Counted from the first letter of the stretch, positions 20,986 to 32,030 are shown. The stretch: 64,000 bases of DNA from Hippopus hippopus (GCA_946811185.2 OX328105.1:44764845-44828844), one strand, 5' to 3'. Translations and numbers: made by a program. The notes: generated by a model from the letters alone, not told the origin.

Positions 20986-21067
20986 CAATATCGTTTCTGT
21001 AGATCTCTGCCTGTAGACAAAAGTCAATGCTTTTGAAGACGAATTTCATTTCCTCTTGTTCTGTCCA
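20986..21067 (-). CDS. Candidate internal exon, unrecognised protein (part 1)
   Basis: Minus strand, 82 bp: 27 codons plus one base. A branch-like CTAAT and the acceptor TTTCTTGGTACAG precede 21067; the exit is ATTG followed by GTACGT. The peptide starts WTEQEEMKFVFKSIDFCLQA and ends EIYRNDI. Phase 1 at the exit matches the next candidate exon across a 316-bp intron. Read without splicing, the frame stays open further, to a stop near 20830, through a stretch resembling a degenerate tRNA-derived head; that is why I prefer the earlier donor. At least one upstream exon would be needed and was not identified. Function unknown. Confidence 0.35.
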
Positions 21068-21079
21068 CTGTACCAAGAA

Positions 21080-21660
21080 ACTAGATTAGTGTATTTTCCG
21101 ACGGAATGGACAACGAAACTCCCGACAAGACATTTATTTTGACAATAAGCCCATAGACAGCTAAACACATAAAGTGACTAACACACCATATCACAAATAA
21201 AAATAGTTAACTGATAATTAACCCCTGTAATCGTGGGTTACATTTTAGCAAACCAACAGACGGATATTCTTTATGAATAAACGTGACCAAGTGGAATAGT
21301 TATGTTTCATGGACCCGACTTCTTGTATGCTATTCCAGATATGGCGGAGATCTTCTTTTCATGGTGATAGTACAGTATGTTGACCGTAATGCGGTATGCA
21401 CTTCCGGTGAAACATCGAATTAATAGATGGCTTAAGCCGTGCTAACAATGAAAATTTTCTGTCCTGCGTGGATTTAGCGTTTCGCCTGCATGAATATGAA
21501 ATACGTCAGCAATTATAACATAACAGTTGCTTTAATTCCGACAATGAGTCGAAATGCAAATAATAATCAATCTATTGACTGTGTATTCTAATTGGATTCA
21601 AACCAGTCTATTGGAACACAAATCACAGGCTTTGTTGGGCAACCTACTATACTTTTCCAT
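21080..21660. other. No gene or repeat identified
   Basis: Unique-looking sequence upstream of the candidate minus-strand exons. Contains an ETS-like CACTTCCGG at about 21400. It may hold their missing 5' exon or promoter, but I found no frame I would defend. Confidence 0.3.
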
Positions 21661-21687
21661 TCTGTTTAATTACCATCCCCGTGACGG

Positions 21688-21914
21688 CTTTTTACCACAT
21701 GACAACATTTTAGACTTGTCCAAGTTGAAAGCATTTGCAGGCGACGAATGAAATGTGTCTGAAATAGTGGTGTTTGTCTTGAGAGGATAGAGTAAATTGT
21801 TCGGAAAAGGAGAAAATGCTAGTAACCAGTATTTTCTCCTTTTCCTCCACAACGCTTTCAAACATTTTCTATCTCTTGGTCGTTAAAACAATGGATCGTG
21901 TGGTACAGTGTTAA
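21688..21914 (+). mobile_element. TTAA-A MITE
   Basis: Begins TTTTTACCACATGACAAC and ends TGTGGTACAGTGTTAA. The core AAATGCTAGTAACCAGTATTT has compensating changes in both arms, so it still pairs. Confidence 0.78.
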
Positions 21915-22249
21915 ACAAGCAAATTATTCCTCGCTCTGCGTGTCGTGAACTTCAATGTCCTTTGCGTAAGAGAGATGACAAAATGTCAAATTGTAAGACC
22001 GTGCAGTCCGATCAGGGTCTGTGCTCTTCGATACCCAATGAATTGTTGAAAAAAAAAACATTCATAACACCAGTTATTCGATCATAACCAATTGATGGTT
22101 CTATTCGACTATTCAACGTTTAGCACGTTAAAATTGTGGTAGATCTGCAAACAAACAGGTGCTTCACAAATTTTGATTTTGCTGACAGTACCTTTCATCC
22201 GTCTTCAGTCATGGATACCGTTATCGTGATACTTAGACTTGCCCCATAT

Positions 22250-22395
22250 AATACGGGGTTCCAGCATGGCTTAGTGGTAAATGTGTACCGTTGTCAATAC
22301 GGAGATTCTGAGCTCGATCCCAGCTGGCGCAGTTGTTAACATTAGATGCATCTCTGGGTAAGGCGCTATACAGAGGCCTAGTTTTGTACTAGTGA
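22250..22395 (+). repeat. tRNA-derived SINE (head plus body)
   Basis: A box TGGCTTAGTGGTAA and B box AGCTCGATCCC lie about 45 nt apart, flanked by CCAGC and GCTGG, which could form part of an acceptor stem. The body TAAGGCGCTATACAG and TTGTACTAGTG follows the same plan as the other SINEs. Confidence 0.6.
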
Positions 22396-22430
22396 TGCTC
22401 ACAAATAAGCGAGTTTTCACCTCGCTATAT

Positions 22431-22620
22431 ACTGTATACGTGGAAATTTTTGCGATTTCGCGAATTTGAAAAATTCCCAAACTTTTCTGTTCGCGTATTT
22501 TACTACAGGTATACCAACAAATAACGAGTGTCTTGAATTCGCAAACATTTCAATACGCAAAATGTCCGTAATCGCTATTTCGCAAATTTTTCGACACGCG
22601 TATATATCCACGTATACAGT
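22431..22620 (+). mobile_element. Family I MITE, copy 1
   Basis: ACTGTATACGTGG at the left and CCACGTATACAGT at the right are exact inverted termini, 190 bp apart. Subterminal TTTGCGATTTCGCGAATTT pairs loosely with TATTTCGCAAATTTTTCG. Confidence 0.8.
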
Positions 22621-22634
22621 AACTCGGATGTATC

Positions 22635-22842
22635 ACTGAATAGGTGGAAATTTTTGCGACGTTGAAAATTTTGCGATTTCGCGAATTTGAAATATTTGCA
22701 AACTTTTCTGTACGCGTAATTTACTACAAGTATACCAACAAATAACAAGTGTCTTGAATTCGCAAACATTTCCGTGCGCAAAATCATCTGTAGTCAGTAA
22801 TTCGCAAATTTTTCGACACGCATATATATCGACGTATACAGT
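22635..22842 (+). mobile_element. Family I MITE, copy 2, directly after copy 1
   Basis: Same interior (GTATACCAACAAATAACAAG, CTTGAATTCGCAAACATTTC) and right end GACGTATACAGT. The left end has decayed to ACTGAATAGGTGG and has a 14-bp internal duplication of GCGACGTTGAAAATTTT type. Confidence 0.75.
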
Positions 22843-23069
22843 ATTGAAACGACGTAAAGACACCATTTACTTCAAACCCAAGCATATATAGTTTGCTTAT
22901 ACCAAAAGTTACATCTTTTTCTTACCCTCCTTTCTTTTCATTTTTGCATTGCTTGCCTGTGCTTTCTTTTTATATACTCACCAACCGGCCAAGTAAATGC
23001 ATTCAAATTTTTGGAAGTTTGAAAGTAGATTTCACCGCAAATAAAGATGATTTAGGTCACATCTTAGCA

Positions 23070-23160
23070 TCAGGTAGTGAAATGTGTATATCAACGATCA
23101 GACTTTATGTTCTGTGCAGTCTGATCTTGATCTGAGCCTTCCGCAAAAGGTAGCTAAACT
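23070..23160 (+). repeat. TTAA-B hairpin fragment
   Basis: GATCAGACTTTATGTTCTGT then GCAGTCTGATCTTGATCT and CCGCAAAAGGTAGC. Both outer ends are lost. Confidence 0.55.
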
Positions 23161-23787
23161 GGCATTGGATTTGAAAGAGTTTAACTGCCGACAAAATGTT
23201 TTGAGCAAATGCCGTTTACCTTTCTGTAAAAGATTTGAAATCGGATTTGGGAATAGAGAAAGGAGTGCTTGGGTTCTTTTCTCAGGAACCGAAGGCTTTT
23301 CCCATATTTCAAGGTGAGAAAAGCCCACAATATTAGCGGCAAAGATCCGAGACTCGACGCCATATGCAAATTACTTCGCGATAATACAAAAATGTATCAC
23401 TACGCCGCAGTGGTTTTTGTCGAAGAACGGGCTCAATTATAGTTCTAGCCGGATATTATATCCCATGTATCCTGGGACAAAACCTTTTTCATCTTTTAAC
23501 ATCGAAACCAGGTAATTGCCATTTATATTCTAAGCATGATTTGACCAATCAAATTGAAGCCGGTGCATTACAAAATGTTGCATGATTTTTACTGTTCTTG
23601 TAATCGTTGTTGTTGTAAAAGATCTTTAACCATTACTCCCTGTTAGTATTAGATAAATAAGAAAATATATCAACTGATTACGCCTACAAACCCAATACAG
23701 AAAAGAGGGCTTGTCTCTAGTTGAAACAGTAAATTTCTCCCAGGTCTTTCTATAAAGCTTATGCGGTAATTACTCATTAGAGTTATA

Positions 23788-23843
23788 ACAATAAATAAAT
23801 AGATAAATAAATAGATAAATAAATGCATGTAAATAAATAAATG
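23788..23843. repeat. (AAAT)n/(AGAT)n microsatellite
   Basis: AATAAATAAATAGATAAATA units, then GGAT/GGAC-type drift up to about 23900. The overlapping minus-strand hydrophobic reading frames arise from this repeat. Confidence 0.9.
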
Positions 23844-24225
23844 GAATAAAGGATGAATGAGCGGTTGGATGGGTCGATGGACGAATGGTTTGATGGCTGG
23901 GTTGATCGACCGCCAGACGCACAGACGAAAAGAAAGAAGAAAGAAAATCAATACGAATGCGGATAAATGTTGAAAGTAGATGTATGAATGCAACGAAATG
24001 AACATCATGTATCAACCATCAATCTTCTTTTTTTCTTCACAGAATTCAAACTTTTTATTAAAAGAATCAACCACATTAAAGGGGTACATTTACTGGTGGG
24101 ACGCTGGAAAATAACGTTCTTTTTATAAATATTAAGCCGGCACTGCGGGACATATTCGCGAGCTAAATGGCCCAGAAAATATTTCAGCTTTGCTTTGGGT
24201 GTATAACACTTTAATTACTGGTCTA

Positions 24226-24454
24226 TTAACCCTGTACCACACAATCGTGTACTGAAACAACAATGAAGAAAGGCTTTTTGAAAACATTGGGGGAAAAGGA
24301 TAAAATGCTGGTTACCAGCATTTTCTCCTTTTCCCTCAACGTTTTCATTTTTTCCGGTGAAAAAACTCGCCGCTTATTTTTTTGGCGACATTTAATTTTT
24401 CGTCTGCTTTCAACTTTGAGAAGTCTCAAATTTTGTCGTCTGGTGTAGAGTTAA
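24226..24454 (-). mobile_element. TTAA-A MITE, both TTAA ends present
   Basis: TTAA at 24226-24229 and 24451-24454, 229 bp. Begins CCCTGTACCACACAATC, ends TCTGGTGTAGAG. Core GCTGGTTACCAGC is intact. The right TTAA is shared with the next element. Confidence 0.85.
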
Positions 24455-24700
24455 TCCATTACCATAACAAATACGACACATCAACTCCTAATTTTATAAA
24501 CATGGTGGAAAAAGGAGCAATTTCTTGGTACAAAGACGTGTTACAAATGAACTGAAGTTAATTGACAAGGTAAAAAACATTGTGGGGAAAAAGGAGAAAA
24601 TACTGGTTACTAGTATTTTTTTTTTCCTTTTTCCCACAATGATTTCAAAGGCCACTGCCTCAGGGTCATACAAACACATAATTGTTTAATAAAGGGTAAA
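24451..24700 (+). mobile_element. TTAA-A MITE, diverged, joined end-to-end with the previous copy
   Basis: Starts TTAATCCATTACCATAAC and ends TGTTTAATAAAGGG. Palindrome around ATACTGGTTACTAGTATTT, with a T-run lengthening one arm. Confidence 0.7.
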
Positions 24701-25361
24701 TCCTTAGCAAGCTAACCTACCTCTTTACGAAACGATCTCTGGTTATTACAGCCCTAACGTAGACAGACTTTGTTACATTGTGGGAAAAACAGCAAAATAT
24801 CCCCCTTTTTTTAGAGGCGGGGTGACTTGGCTAGTGAAAAAATAACTCACTGTAATTTTCATTTTGTCACAACGCCTTTGAATTTGTTACTTGATAAAAA
24901 AAAAAGGGGGGGGGGGGGAGGAATGCAAGATTTTTCAGGTTTCCTCAAATTTCTTGTGTATGTTTTCTTTTTTATATTCATTTATTTATAGTTTTCTGAT
25001 ATTACTAGTACATATTTGACAGAATAAAATAAATAAATAAAAAAAAGAACAGACAAAGAATAACAAAGATCAGACAAGGTTTCGTGCATACCATCTGATC
25101 TTGAACCACACTAATCTGCAAAATCACCTGTGTTACCCGTATGGCAGGGTAAGAATTGAGATGGGTCGATTTGATTGGTGTGTAATGGAGCGACAAATTT
25201 CTAATACTGCTAATATTCATTTGGACGCGTTTCCTGGTTATTCTATATGAGAATGACTTCACGTGGAAATTGTTTTGACGTGGAATATTTCTAACATAAT
25301 AAATGAACATACGAAGGTGGTCTGAACATCGTAGCAATTATTAAAAAAAAACAGAATTTTT

Positions 25362-25492
25362 CAATCAACCAACCAACCAACCAACCAACCAGTCAGTCAG
25401 TCAGTCAGTCAATCAATCAATCAATCAATCAATCAATTCTTTCCAATCAATCAATCATTCGATTTTTTCCAATCAATCAATCAATCAACCAA
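25362..25492. repeat. Compound (AACC)n (AGTC)n (AATC)n microsatellite
   Basis: Three consecutive tetranucleotide runs with an interrupting TTCTTTCC. The AATC run is the same unit as the SINE tails of this window, so it may have grown from one. Confidence 0.9.
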
Positions 25493-25499
25493 CTAGTTT

Positions 25500-26215
25500 G
25501 CCTTCCTGTGAGCAAAAGCCTTTCGTTTGTTCCAAAAAGACTAAAACATCAATTTTACTATCGGTTTAAATTTGCCATTAAAAAAATGACCAGACAAACT
25601 GTTTCAGATATTTTTACTGACGAATATTACTTTGATATCTGTATTCTGTGTGTCATCAAAACTGCTGCTTCCCTATTATTTCCAGAATGATGAAAATGCC
25701 TTTGCAAGGTTAGCAGACACTGTGTGAAAACACAAAATGCTGGTTCAAAAGTGTTCCACGTAAGGGTCGAAGAAACACAGCATTGTTTACCAAAAAGGCG
25801 GAAGTTCTTGAACATCAGTTGGGTTTTCTTACCAGAACTCAAAGTTCAAAATGAAAAGAAACAACTGGAAACTCATGCGTTTGTTATTCTCTTTGAATTT
25901 CATAATTTGATTAGGTGCACGTACCCGTTTCTATACATGTATATACATATCTTAAAATGTATTTCCAAGTAATTCGATGGTATGTTTCCCATATATACCT
26001 CTTTGTGTGTACGATCTATATCGTTAATTAACATAATTGTCTGTTTGTTTTTTCATAGAACGATGCTGAAAACGCCCCAGTAAAAAAGTGAAAAAGTAAA
26101 TCTATTATAATGGCTGATATTTCTTTCTCAAAAATGTCCCATTTCATAACTGAATTGTCGACGCACAGAACCGCTCGAAATACCAGTTACCCTCTTAAAC
26201 TAAAGATGGAAGATA
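25500..26215. other. No gene supported
   Basis: Two plus-strand frames (25508-25690 and 25724-25972) are open, but their composition is ordinary and they show no domain. Part of the second overlaps a worn TTAA-A arm (GAAAACACAAAATGCTGG). Confidence 0.35.
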
Positions 26216-26219
26216 TTTT

Positions 26220-26466
26220 GAGCCATGTTCTGTGAAAAGGGGACTTAATTCATCTGCAAAAAGCATCGATTCATGTCAGCCTGCGCAGTCCGCGCAGGCT
26301 GACATGAATCGAAACTTTTTGCTAAGGACCATTCTACCTCCAGACTTACTCGTAGTTAATTGTTAGACTAAATGGATTTTATGAATCTATGATTATGTGA
26401 TGTCTTGCTTTATACCATGCATTACGAAGATGCATTAAGCTCCATTTTCACAAAGCATGGCTCAAT
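26220..26466 (+). mobile_element. Family C MITE, full length
   Basis: Ends TGAGCCATGTTCTGTGAAAA and TTTTCACAAAGCATGGCTCA are near-perfect inverted repeats. Hairpin 26264-26320 pairs CGATTCATGTCAGCCTGCG with its complement. Confidence 0.88.
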
Positions 26467-26469
26467 TTC

Positions 26470-27130
26470 ATTTGCATCTGTCGCATATATGGAACTCTAT
26501 AACTCTACAATACCACATAGAATATTGTCTGCAATCCCTAACGATTAAATGATTTTATACGACGGAGAGCTGACCACCATTTTATTTATTTGTGTGGAAA
26601 AAAAAATACTAACCAATCCTATTTTGTTTGTGAATCGTTTTTTTTTTTTTTTAAAGAAGTGAAATTTGAAAACGATTTAAAAGACCAAGCATTAAAGAAT
26701 ATTTAATTGAGCTTTAAATATATTGAGATCAAAACGATTTTCCGTTCCAATGCGATTTCAATATTTCACGGGCGGTAGCCATTTTGATACGTTTTTAAAC
26801 ATTCGACGGACCGTGATTACCGTCAACCCATTTTCTCATTAGTGCTTTTTCTATGTACAATTTTTGTTATTTTTACTTTTGACATGTAAAAGATGTTGAA
26901 AAAAAAATAAAGAAAATAATCGAAAAAAAATTATTTCAACATACAGGTCACAATGGCTCTTTTCTCTGCTAACCTCCAAGGTTTGTTGTCAACAAAATTA
27001 ATTTCCCCAGTTTCGATTTCTGATCACTATGTAGACTACTATTTATAAACAGGTTACTAGAAACATATGCATTTATGAGTTGTACTTATGGTAATAGCTG
27101 AAGCCCTATATAGCTGAATACAAGTACATG
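26470..27130. other. AT-rich, no gene or assigned repeat
   Basis: Includes T and A tracts at 26639-26652 and 26900-26930. GCGATTTCAATATTTCACGG and GGCGGTAGCCATTTTGATAC stand out as unplaced higher-complexity phrases. Confidence 0.4.
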
Positions 27131-27133
27131 TAT

Positions 27134-27677
27134 ATGAGCCATGTTCTGGTAAAAGAGGGTTAAATGCAATTTCCGTGATACGGTATACCAAGCAAGTCAT
27201 CTCATAATTGGCTTGCAACACGCAAATAGGGGCATTCGGACATTTGCGTAAAGTGTCGTCTCGGATCAGCCTGCCCATCCGCGCAGGCCGATTCGAGACG
27301 GCACTTTACGACTACATTAGATATTGTGCTATAGTAGACTTGCCCAAAACAGAAAATTACATAAAAACGGAAAGTGTCGTTTCGGATTAGCCTGCGCGGA
27401 CTGCGCAGGCTGATCCGAGACGACACTTCACTCAAATGTCCGAATGTCCCTTTTCGCGTGTTGCAGACCAATTGTGGATCCATAGAATCCATTTGGTCTG
27501 ATATTTGACTAAATCTGGAGGTATAGTCTGGTCCTTGGATATGCAGAAAATTTATATACATAGAAGTTGTTTATAAAAGATTTGACCCGTGTCAACTTGC
27601 GCGGACTTCGCAGGCCGACATGGGTGACACATTTTTTTCCCCAGATGCATTAAACCTCATTTTCATGGAACATGACT
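27134..27677 (-). mobile_element. Family C MITE split by a family D insertion
   Basis: Family C sequence runs 27134-27210 (ATGAGCCATGTTCTGG to CAAGCAAGTCATCTC) and resumes at 27470 (TGGATCCATAGAATCC), ending with the CATGGAACATGACTC terminus. Its hairpin at 27583-27640 is worn. Confidence 0.8.
27211..27469. mobile_element. Family D two-hairpin MITE, inside family C
   Basis: GCTTGCAACACGC to GCGTGTTGCAGACC. AATTG lies at 27206-27210 and again at 27470-27474 as a likely 5-bp target duplication. Both internal hairpins are kept, the left one with a 2-bp loss in the core. Confidence 0.85.
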
Positions 27678-27944
27678 CTTATGTTTATAAAATAGAAAGA
27701 CGCTGTTGCAGTCTCAATGCCGTTGTGACTAGAATTTCCCTGAAACTTATTGCGGAAGCTGTAAATTCAAGACCGTGACACATTTTTCATGTCGGCTGCG
27801 CAATAGTCAACTTCAGCGTTTTACTACCTTGTGTTTAACACGCTTAGTTGTTTGCTGGATCGAAAATCAAGAAATTTACTCTCGTTACATACGACAAGAA
27901 CCTTACACCTGTCTAAATTGAAAGCGTTTTGCATAACTGGGTAA

Positions 27945-28145
27945 AAATATTTTGATAATTTCCTGCCCTTGTTGTATGGGTCCACCCCCCTTTGAGTTGA
28001 CAACTAGTCCGAGTTTGAAGTAAATGTCTTCAGTAATGACAGAGATGTTAGAAAGTGTTAAAGTTTTTGCATGTCGCAAGCGACGCAAATGATGACGACA
28101 GGGCCATGACAATATTTCGACATTTTCTTCGAAAACAGCCAAGCT
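27945..28145 (+). repeat. Dispersed repeat, copy 1 (second copy 43930-44165)
   Basis: Shares CTTGTTGTATGG, ACTAGTCCRAGTTTGAAGT, AATGACAGAGAT and TTTTCTTCGAAAACAG with the stretch inside the Gbx intron. No terminal repeats recognised. Confidence 0.6.
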
Positions 28146-28249
28146 AAAAATATTTCTATCACTGAATTAAGTAAAGGAATAGATTGCAAACCAATAATGA
28201 ATTTAAAAAAAAGGAAAAGGTGTACAGTAAATTTTTATAATCACGTTTC

Positions 28250-28648
28250 CTTAAGGTGGTACATAGCCCCTTAGGACATTTTCACATTTAGCTCAAGAAT
28301 TTCGCAAATGCTTGTGCGAATGTCACATGATCAAATGCACGCGTCTATCTTTGTCGGATCGTATTTAAATACGTATGATGACGTCACATCTGAAAATATA
28401 CGAGCAAAGTTTCCGGTTTCAAAACGATCATCTACACGCCAAGTTTTCACTTTTTTTTCCTGAATATAATAACCGGCGTTTTCATATTTGCTACGAAAAA
28501 CAGAACAGAACAGAGCATTTTATTAAAAAAGACGTATACTAAGTGCATCGTCTTAATGCATGATACAAGCATGAATGTTAAACTGTGTCAAGTGATTAAG
28601 TGTTTTGCAAGAAATTCAATTCGCGGTGAAAAAGCTAAATAGGCCCCT
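28250..28648 (+). repeat. Family M repeat, copy 2
   Basis: Left end TTCCTTAAGGTGGTACATAG and right end AAAGCTAAATAGGCCCCTTT; interior GAATGTCACATGATC, ACGCGTC and TGATGACGTCACATCTGA. Confidence 0.5.
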
Positions 28649-28824
28649 TTAACCCTTTACCACAGAATCACGAGTTTCAACGACCGTGGGGATGAATATT
28701 TTTGACCATGTTTTCTAACGTTTCAGAAACAAATCCCGTTGTTTGACCTACACGGACTAAGTCGTCTGCAAGTACCTTCAATTCTAACAGGTCATTCTTT
28801 TTTTTTCGTCTGGTAAACTGTTAA
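28649..28824 (-). mobile_element. TTAA-A MITE lacking one palindrome arm
   Basis: TTAA at 28649-28652 and 28821-28824, 176 bp. Begins CCCTTTACCACAGAATC and ends TCTGGTAAACTG. Only the right arm (CCATGTTTTCTAACG) survives. Confidence 0.78.
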
Positions 28825-29037
28825 CCCTTAACATGCTAAATAATTTAAGTTAAATTTTCAAGTCGGTAGTAAATATCCAAATATTGCTATTTTATCAAAG
28901 TTTCTTTTGTGTGTGTGTGTGGGGGGGGGGATAACTCCTTATCGGACAGGGTAGATCAAACATCAGACTGCACGTAGATCTTGATCTACACCGTCCGCAA
29001 AAGGTCCTTGAGTCGCACTTAGCAGCCTAAGAGTTAA
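28821..29037 (+). mobile_element. TTAA-B MITE, shares a TTAA with the previous element
   Basis: TTAA at 28821-28824 and 29034-29037. A GT run and G11 tract at about 28908-28931 replace the normal GGGGAAAG. The hairpin loop is deleted, leaving GACTGCACGTAGATCTTGAT. Confidence 0.82.
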
Positions 29038-29434
29038 ACTTCAGAGCGAATAAAGATTTAGAGAGGATATTTTATAATAGCTACCAAGAAATAACATAAT
29101 CTTTATAAGCACATGACGCATGTTATTTCAGCTCTGCACTTTATATGTCAATGAGCGTATTGTTCGGACTTAAACAAAGAAGTCCATAATTAAACTCTAG
29201 CCTTGCGGTTGACCCCGTTTCCTCCATAATCGAGTTCTTTATGTGGTTGGATTCGACACGTCGTGTAATACCACACAAAAAATGTGGAAGATAAATTTTT
29301 AAAAGCATGAACGAGTGAAAAAGCTCTGTGGCAATTAAAGGACTTGCTTCTCGCTGGAAAAAGATAATGCACAATTTAAGCAATTTTTTGGTTTTGTCAT
29401 AATTTTTTCTCGTCAGAGTGTCAAGAATAGGAGA

Positions 29435-29635
29435 CTATCCTTTACCTAAGGTTGCACGCTTTTGAAACCTTTGTGGGAAACGGAGAAAATGCTAGTAACC
29501 AGCATTTTCTCTTTTTCCACAATGTATTCTACCTTTTGTAAGACAGGTGCCATGACTTGAGCCACATTTAATTTGTCATCTGTATATGGTCTCAATTTGG
29601 AAGAGTCTCACATTTTGTCGTCTGGTAAAGAGTTA
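29435..29635 (-). mobile_element. TTAA-A MITE, slightly shortened left part
   Basis: Left CTATCCTTTACCTAAGG runs quickly into the arm. Palindrome centre GCTAGTAACCAGC. Right end GTCGTCTGGTAAAGAGTTA. Confidence 0.75.
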
Positions 29636-29774
29636 TTATCGAGTCTATATAAATAGAAGGATTAATTACTATCAAGAGCTCTTATGGCAATATGTGTGCA
29701 CGATTAGTGAAAGATAAGACAGGGAGGCAGCACAGAATGGGACTTTTACTGGATTTAATCATTAGTTAATAGTA

Positions 29775-30005
29775 TCATTTCAAAATACGGAAATTTTTGT
29801 TAAGATGACAATCTGTTACTGTACGGTCGGTTCAAGTATAATTCGCTGGTAGAAAAATTGATTTTAAAACTAGGTCAAAAGTTGCCAGGTCGCTCTATCT
29901 TTTGTTTACTTTTTATCTGATTTTGAAATTCATTTTTCTGCTGGTGACTAACGCATAGACCGACCGTATAATAAAATAGTGTCATCTTTACAATTATTTC
30001 ATTGT
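29775..30005. mobile_element. Family E MITE, copy 2
   Basis: GTACGGTCGGTTCAAG and GACCGACCGTATAAT are inverted. Inner arms CGCTGGTAGAAAAATTG pair with ATTCATTTTTCTGCTGG, and GCCAGGTCGCTCTATCTTTT is central. Confidence 0.75.
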
Positions 30006-30061
30006 CTATTAAACAACGCGGGTGTTAAAATGCATTTATATTTAAATAATACTGTAACATT

Positions 30062-30300
30062 TAAAAGTCTGAAAATTATTGCGAAGATAACACAGTCCGT
30101 TATTGTACGTTTGGTCCAAGTATACGTCGCTAGCATAAAATAAAAGATAAAATTATGTAAAAAGTAAATGAAAGATAAAGCGACTTGGCAACATTTTGCT
30201 TAGTTTCAAAATTTCATTTTTTTTTTTCAAGCGATTAACACTAGGACCGACCGTACAATAACATATTGTCATCTTTCACAATAACTTCCCTACTTTTAAA
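30062..30300. mobile_element. Family E MITE, copy 3, 60 bp after copy 2
   Basis: TTATTGTACGTTTGGTCCAAG with GACCGACCGTACAATAACA. The interior runs GAAAGATAAAGCGACTTGGC, opposite in sense to copy 2, so the pair is inverted. Confidence 0.7.
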
Positions 30301-30326
30301 AAGTCTACATAGACAATGAAACCGTC

Positions 30327-30541
30327 AACTCTTTACCAGACGACAAACTTTTAGGCTTGTCCAAATTGAAAGCATTTGCAGACGACAAAATAAATGTAAG
30401 TGAAATACGTTTTTGTTAAGGGTAACAGGCGTTGTTGGAAATGGAGAAAATGCTGTTTACTAGCGTTTTCTCCATTTTCAACAATGTTTTCAGAAGGTCT
30501 CTTTCTTAGGGTCGTTATAAATTGGAATTTGTGTGGCATCT
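30327..30541 (+). mobile_element. TTAA-A MITE
   Basis: CAACTCTTTACCAGACGAC to TTTGTGTGGCATCTCG. The arms have co-varied to GTTGGAAATGGAGAAAATGC and its complement, so the stem still pairs. Confidence 0.78.
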
Positions 30542-30888
30542 CGTTATCCAAAGCACGGGCACCCCTTTCTTCGTGACATACTCACTTCTTCTGTAGTAGT
30601 GTTTTAAAAAAACGTAAATACTTGAGTACTTACTTAAACTACGTCAGATAAAAACCAAAGATAATTACTTGACTTCCGAAAATCTACTGAAAAACATATG
30701 CTTCTTTTGTCCCTGCTCCCGGATATTTGCTTTCAAAATAAAAAATCTCTCTCTACCAGTTTAAAACGGCAACCATTTTCTTTTTTGTAAAATTGTCGCT
30801 CGTTTTCCTTTAATAAGATATGTACTTTATTCCACGAAAAAAACACTGAAGAATTGAGAATCTTTCACTCTTTCGCTACTAAATACAC

Positions 30889-31407
30889 GAGGCAGGGTCT
30901 GTGAAAATGGGGTTTAATGCATCTGCAAAAGGTATCGACTCAAATCAGCCTGCGCAGTCCTCGCAGGCTGATCTGGATCGAAACCTTTTGCTTTTAGTCA
31001 GTTTTCTACATGTCAATAGACCAGTTAACCTCATGATTCAGTCTGACAAAATGAACTTTATAGATCAATTATCATATGGCTAGCAACACGCGAAAAGGGG
31101 CATACGGACATTTGCGTAAAGTGTCGTCTCGGATCAGCCTGCGCAGTCCGCGCAGGCCGATCCGAGACGGCACTTTACGACTACATTAGATTTCGTGCTA
31201 CAGTAGACTTGCGCAAAACAGAAAATTACATAAATACGTAAAGTGTCGTCTCGGATTAGCCTGCGCGGACTGCGCAGGCTGATCCGAGACGACACTTTAC
31301 GCAAATGTCCGAATGCCCTTTTTCGCGTGTTGCAGGCCATATGATGACTTGCATGGTCTAATGCATCAAGGAGATACATTAAATCCTCTTTGCCAGAGTA
31401 TCGCTCT
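30889..31407 (+). mobile_element. Family C MITE split by a family D insertion
   Basis: Left part to about 31074 includes the hairpin CAGCCTGCGCAGTCCTCG. The right part from 31342 (ATGACTTGCATGGTCTAATG) ends CCAGAGTATCGCTC. The insertion lies within about 10 bp of the site used at 27206-27474, relative to the element. Confidence 0.8.
31075..31341. mobile_element. Family D two-hairpin MITE, inside family C
   Basis: Bordered by CATATGGC and GCCATATG, a palindromic target. Both hairpins are complete (31125-31172 and 31243-31300). Best copy for the GCGCGGACTGCGC core. Confidence 0.85.
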
Positions 31408-31540
31408 ATATACCTAATTCCACGAAATGTACTTAAAATTTGACAATCTTTCACTTTTTCGCTGGTAACTATATGAGGACGACGATTTTTTTTTCTATGT
31501 CAAAAGGTAGATTTTTCTTTCTAATTGAGAATGTTTTGGG

Positions 31541-31640
31541 TCATAGTTTGTGGTGTAGATTCAAGATCAGACTGTATCTTCTTTGCAGTCTGATCTTGAT
31601 CTACGCAATCATCAAAATGTAGTTGAGCAGCCATGGCAAT
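31541..31640 (+). repeat. TTAA-B hairpin fragment
   Basis: TGTAGATTCAAGATCAGACT with AGTCTGATCTTGATCTACGC, then AAAATGTAGTTGAGCAGCC. Confidence 0.6.
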
Positions 31641-32030
31641 GAACGAGTTGAAATAAATCTTATTTATATGATAAAGTATTGGGTATATTTGTGGATTGGT
31701 CATATAAATAAAATTCACCATTGAATCAAAACAAAGACGACTAAAAGAAAACAAAGAAGAAACAGACCTTGAACCATTACGTCATTTGATGTTTATTTCA
31801 TAGTTTAATTTCATTTAAAGCAATTATCATTTACGCCATTTCTTGATTTCCTGAACGGGTTTGTGTATTCCCATCACTGCTATTGTTGTTGTTGTTTTTA
31901 CCACAAATAAAGCAAAATTTAACTTTCAAAAGGCCATTTTCAAGTGAAGACAGCGTTGATCAAGTGAAGACGGCACAGAAAGTGCAGTCGCATGTAAGAT
32001 CTACATCGGCCTATAGACTCTGAGATATCT

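Noticed and set aside
23098..23328. Overlapping frames on both strands around 23.1-23.3 kb
   Set aside because: They start inside a TTAA-B hairpin fragment and show no domain or splice logic.
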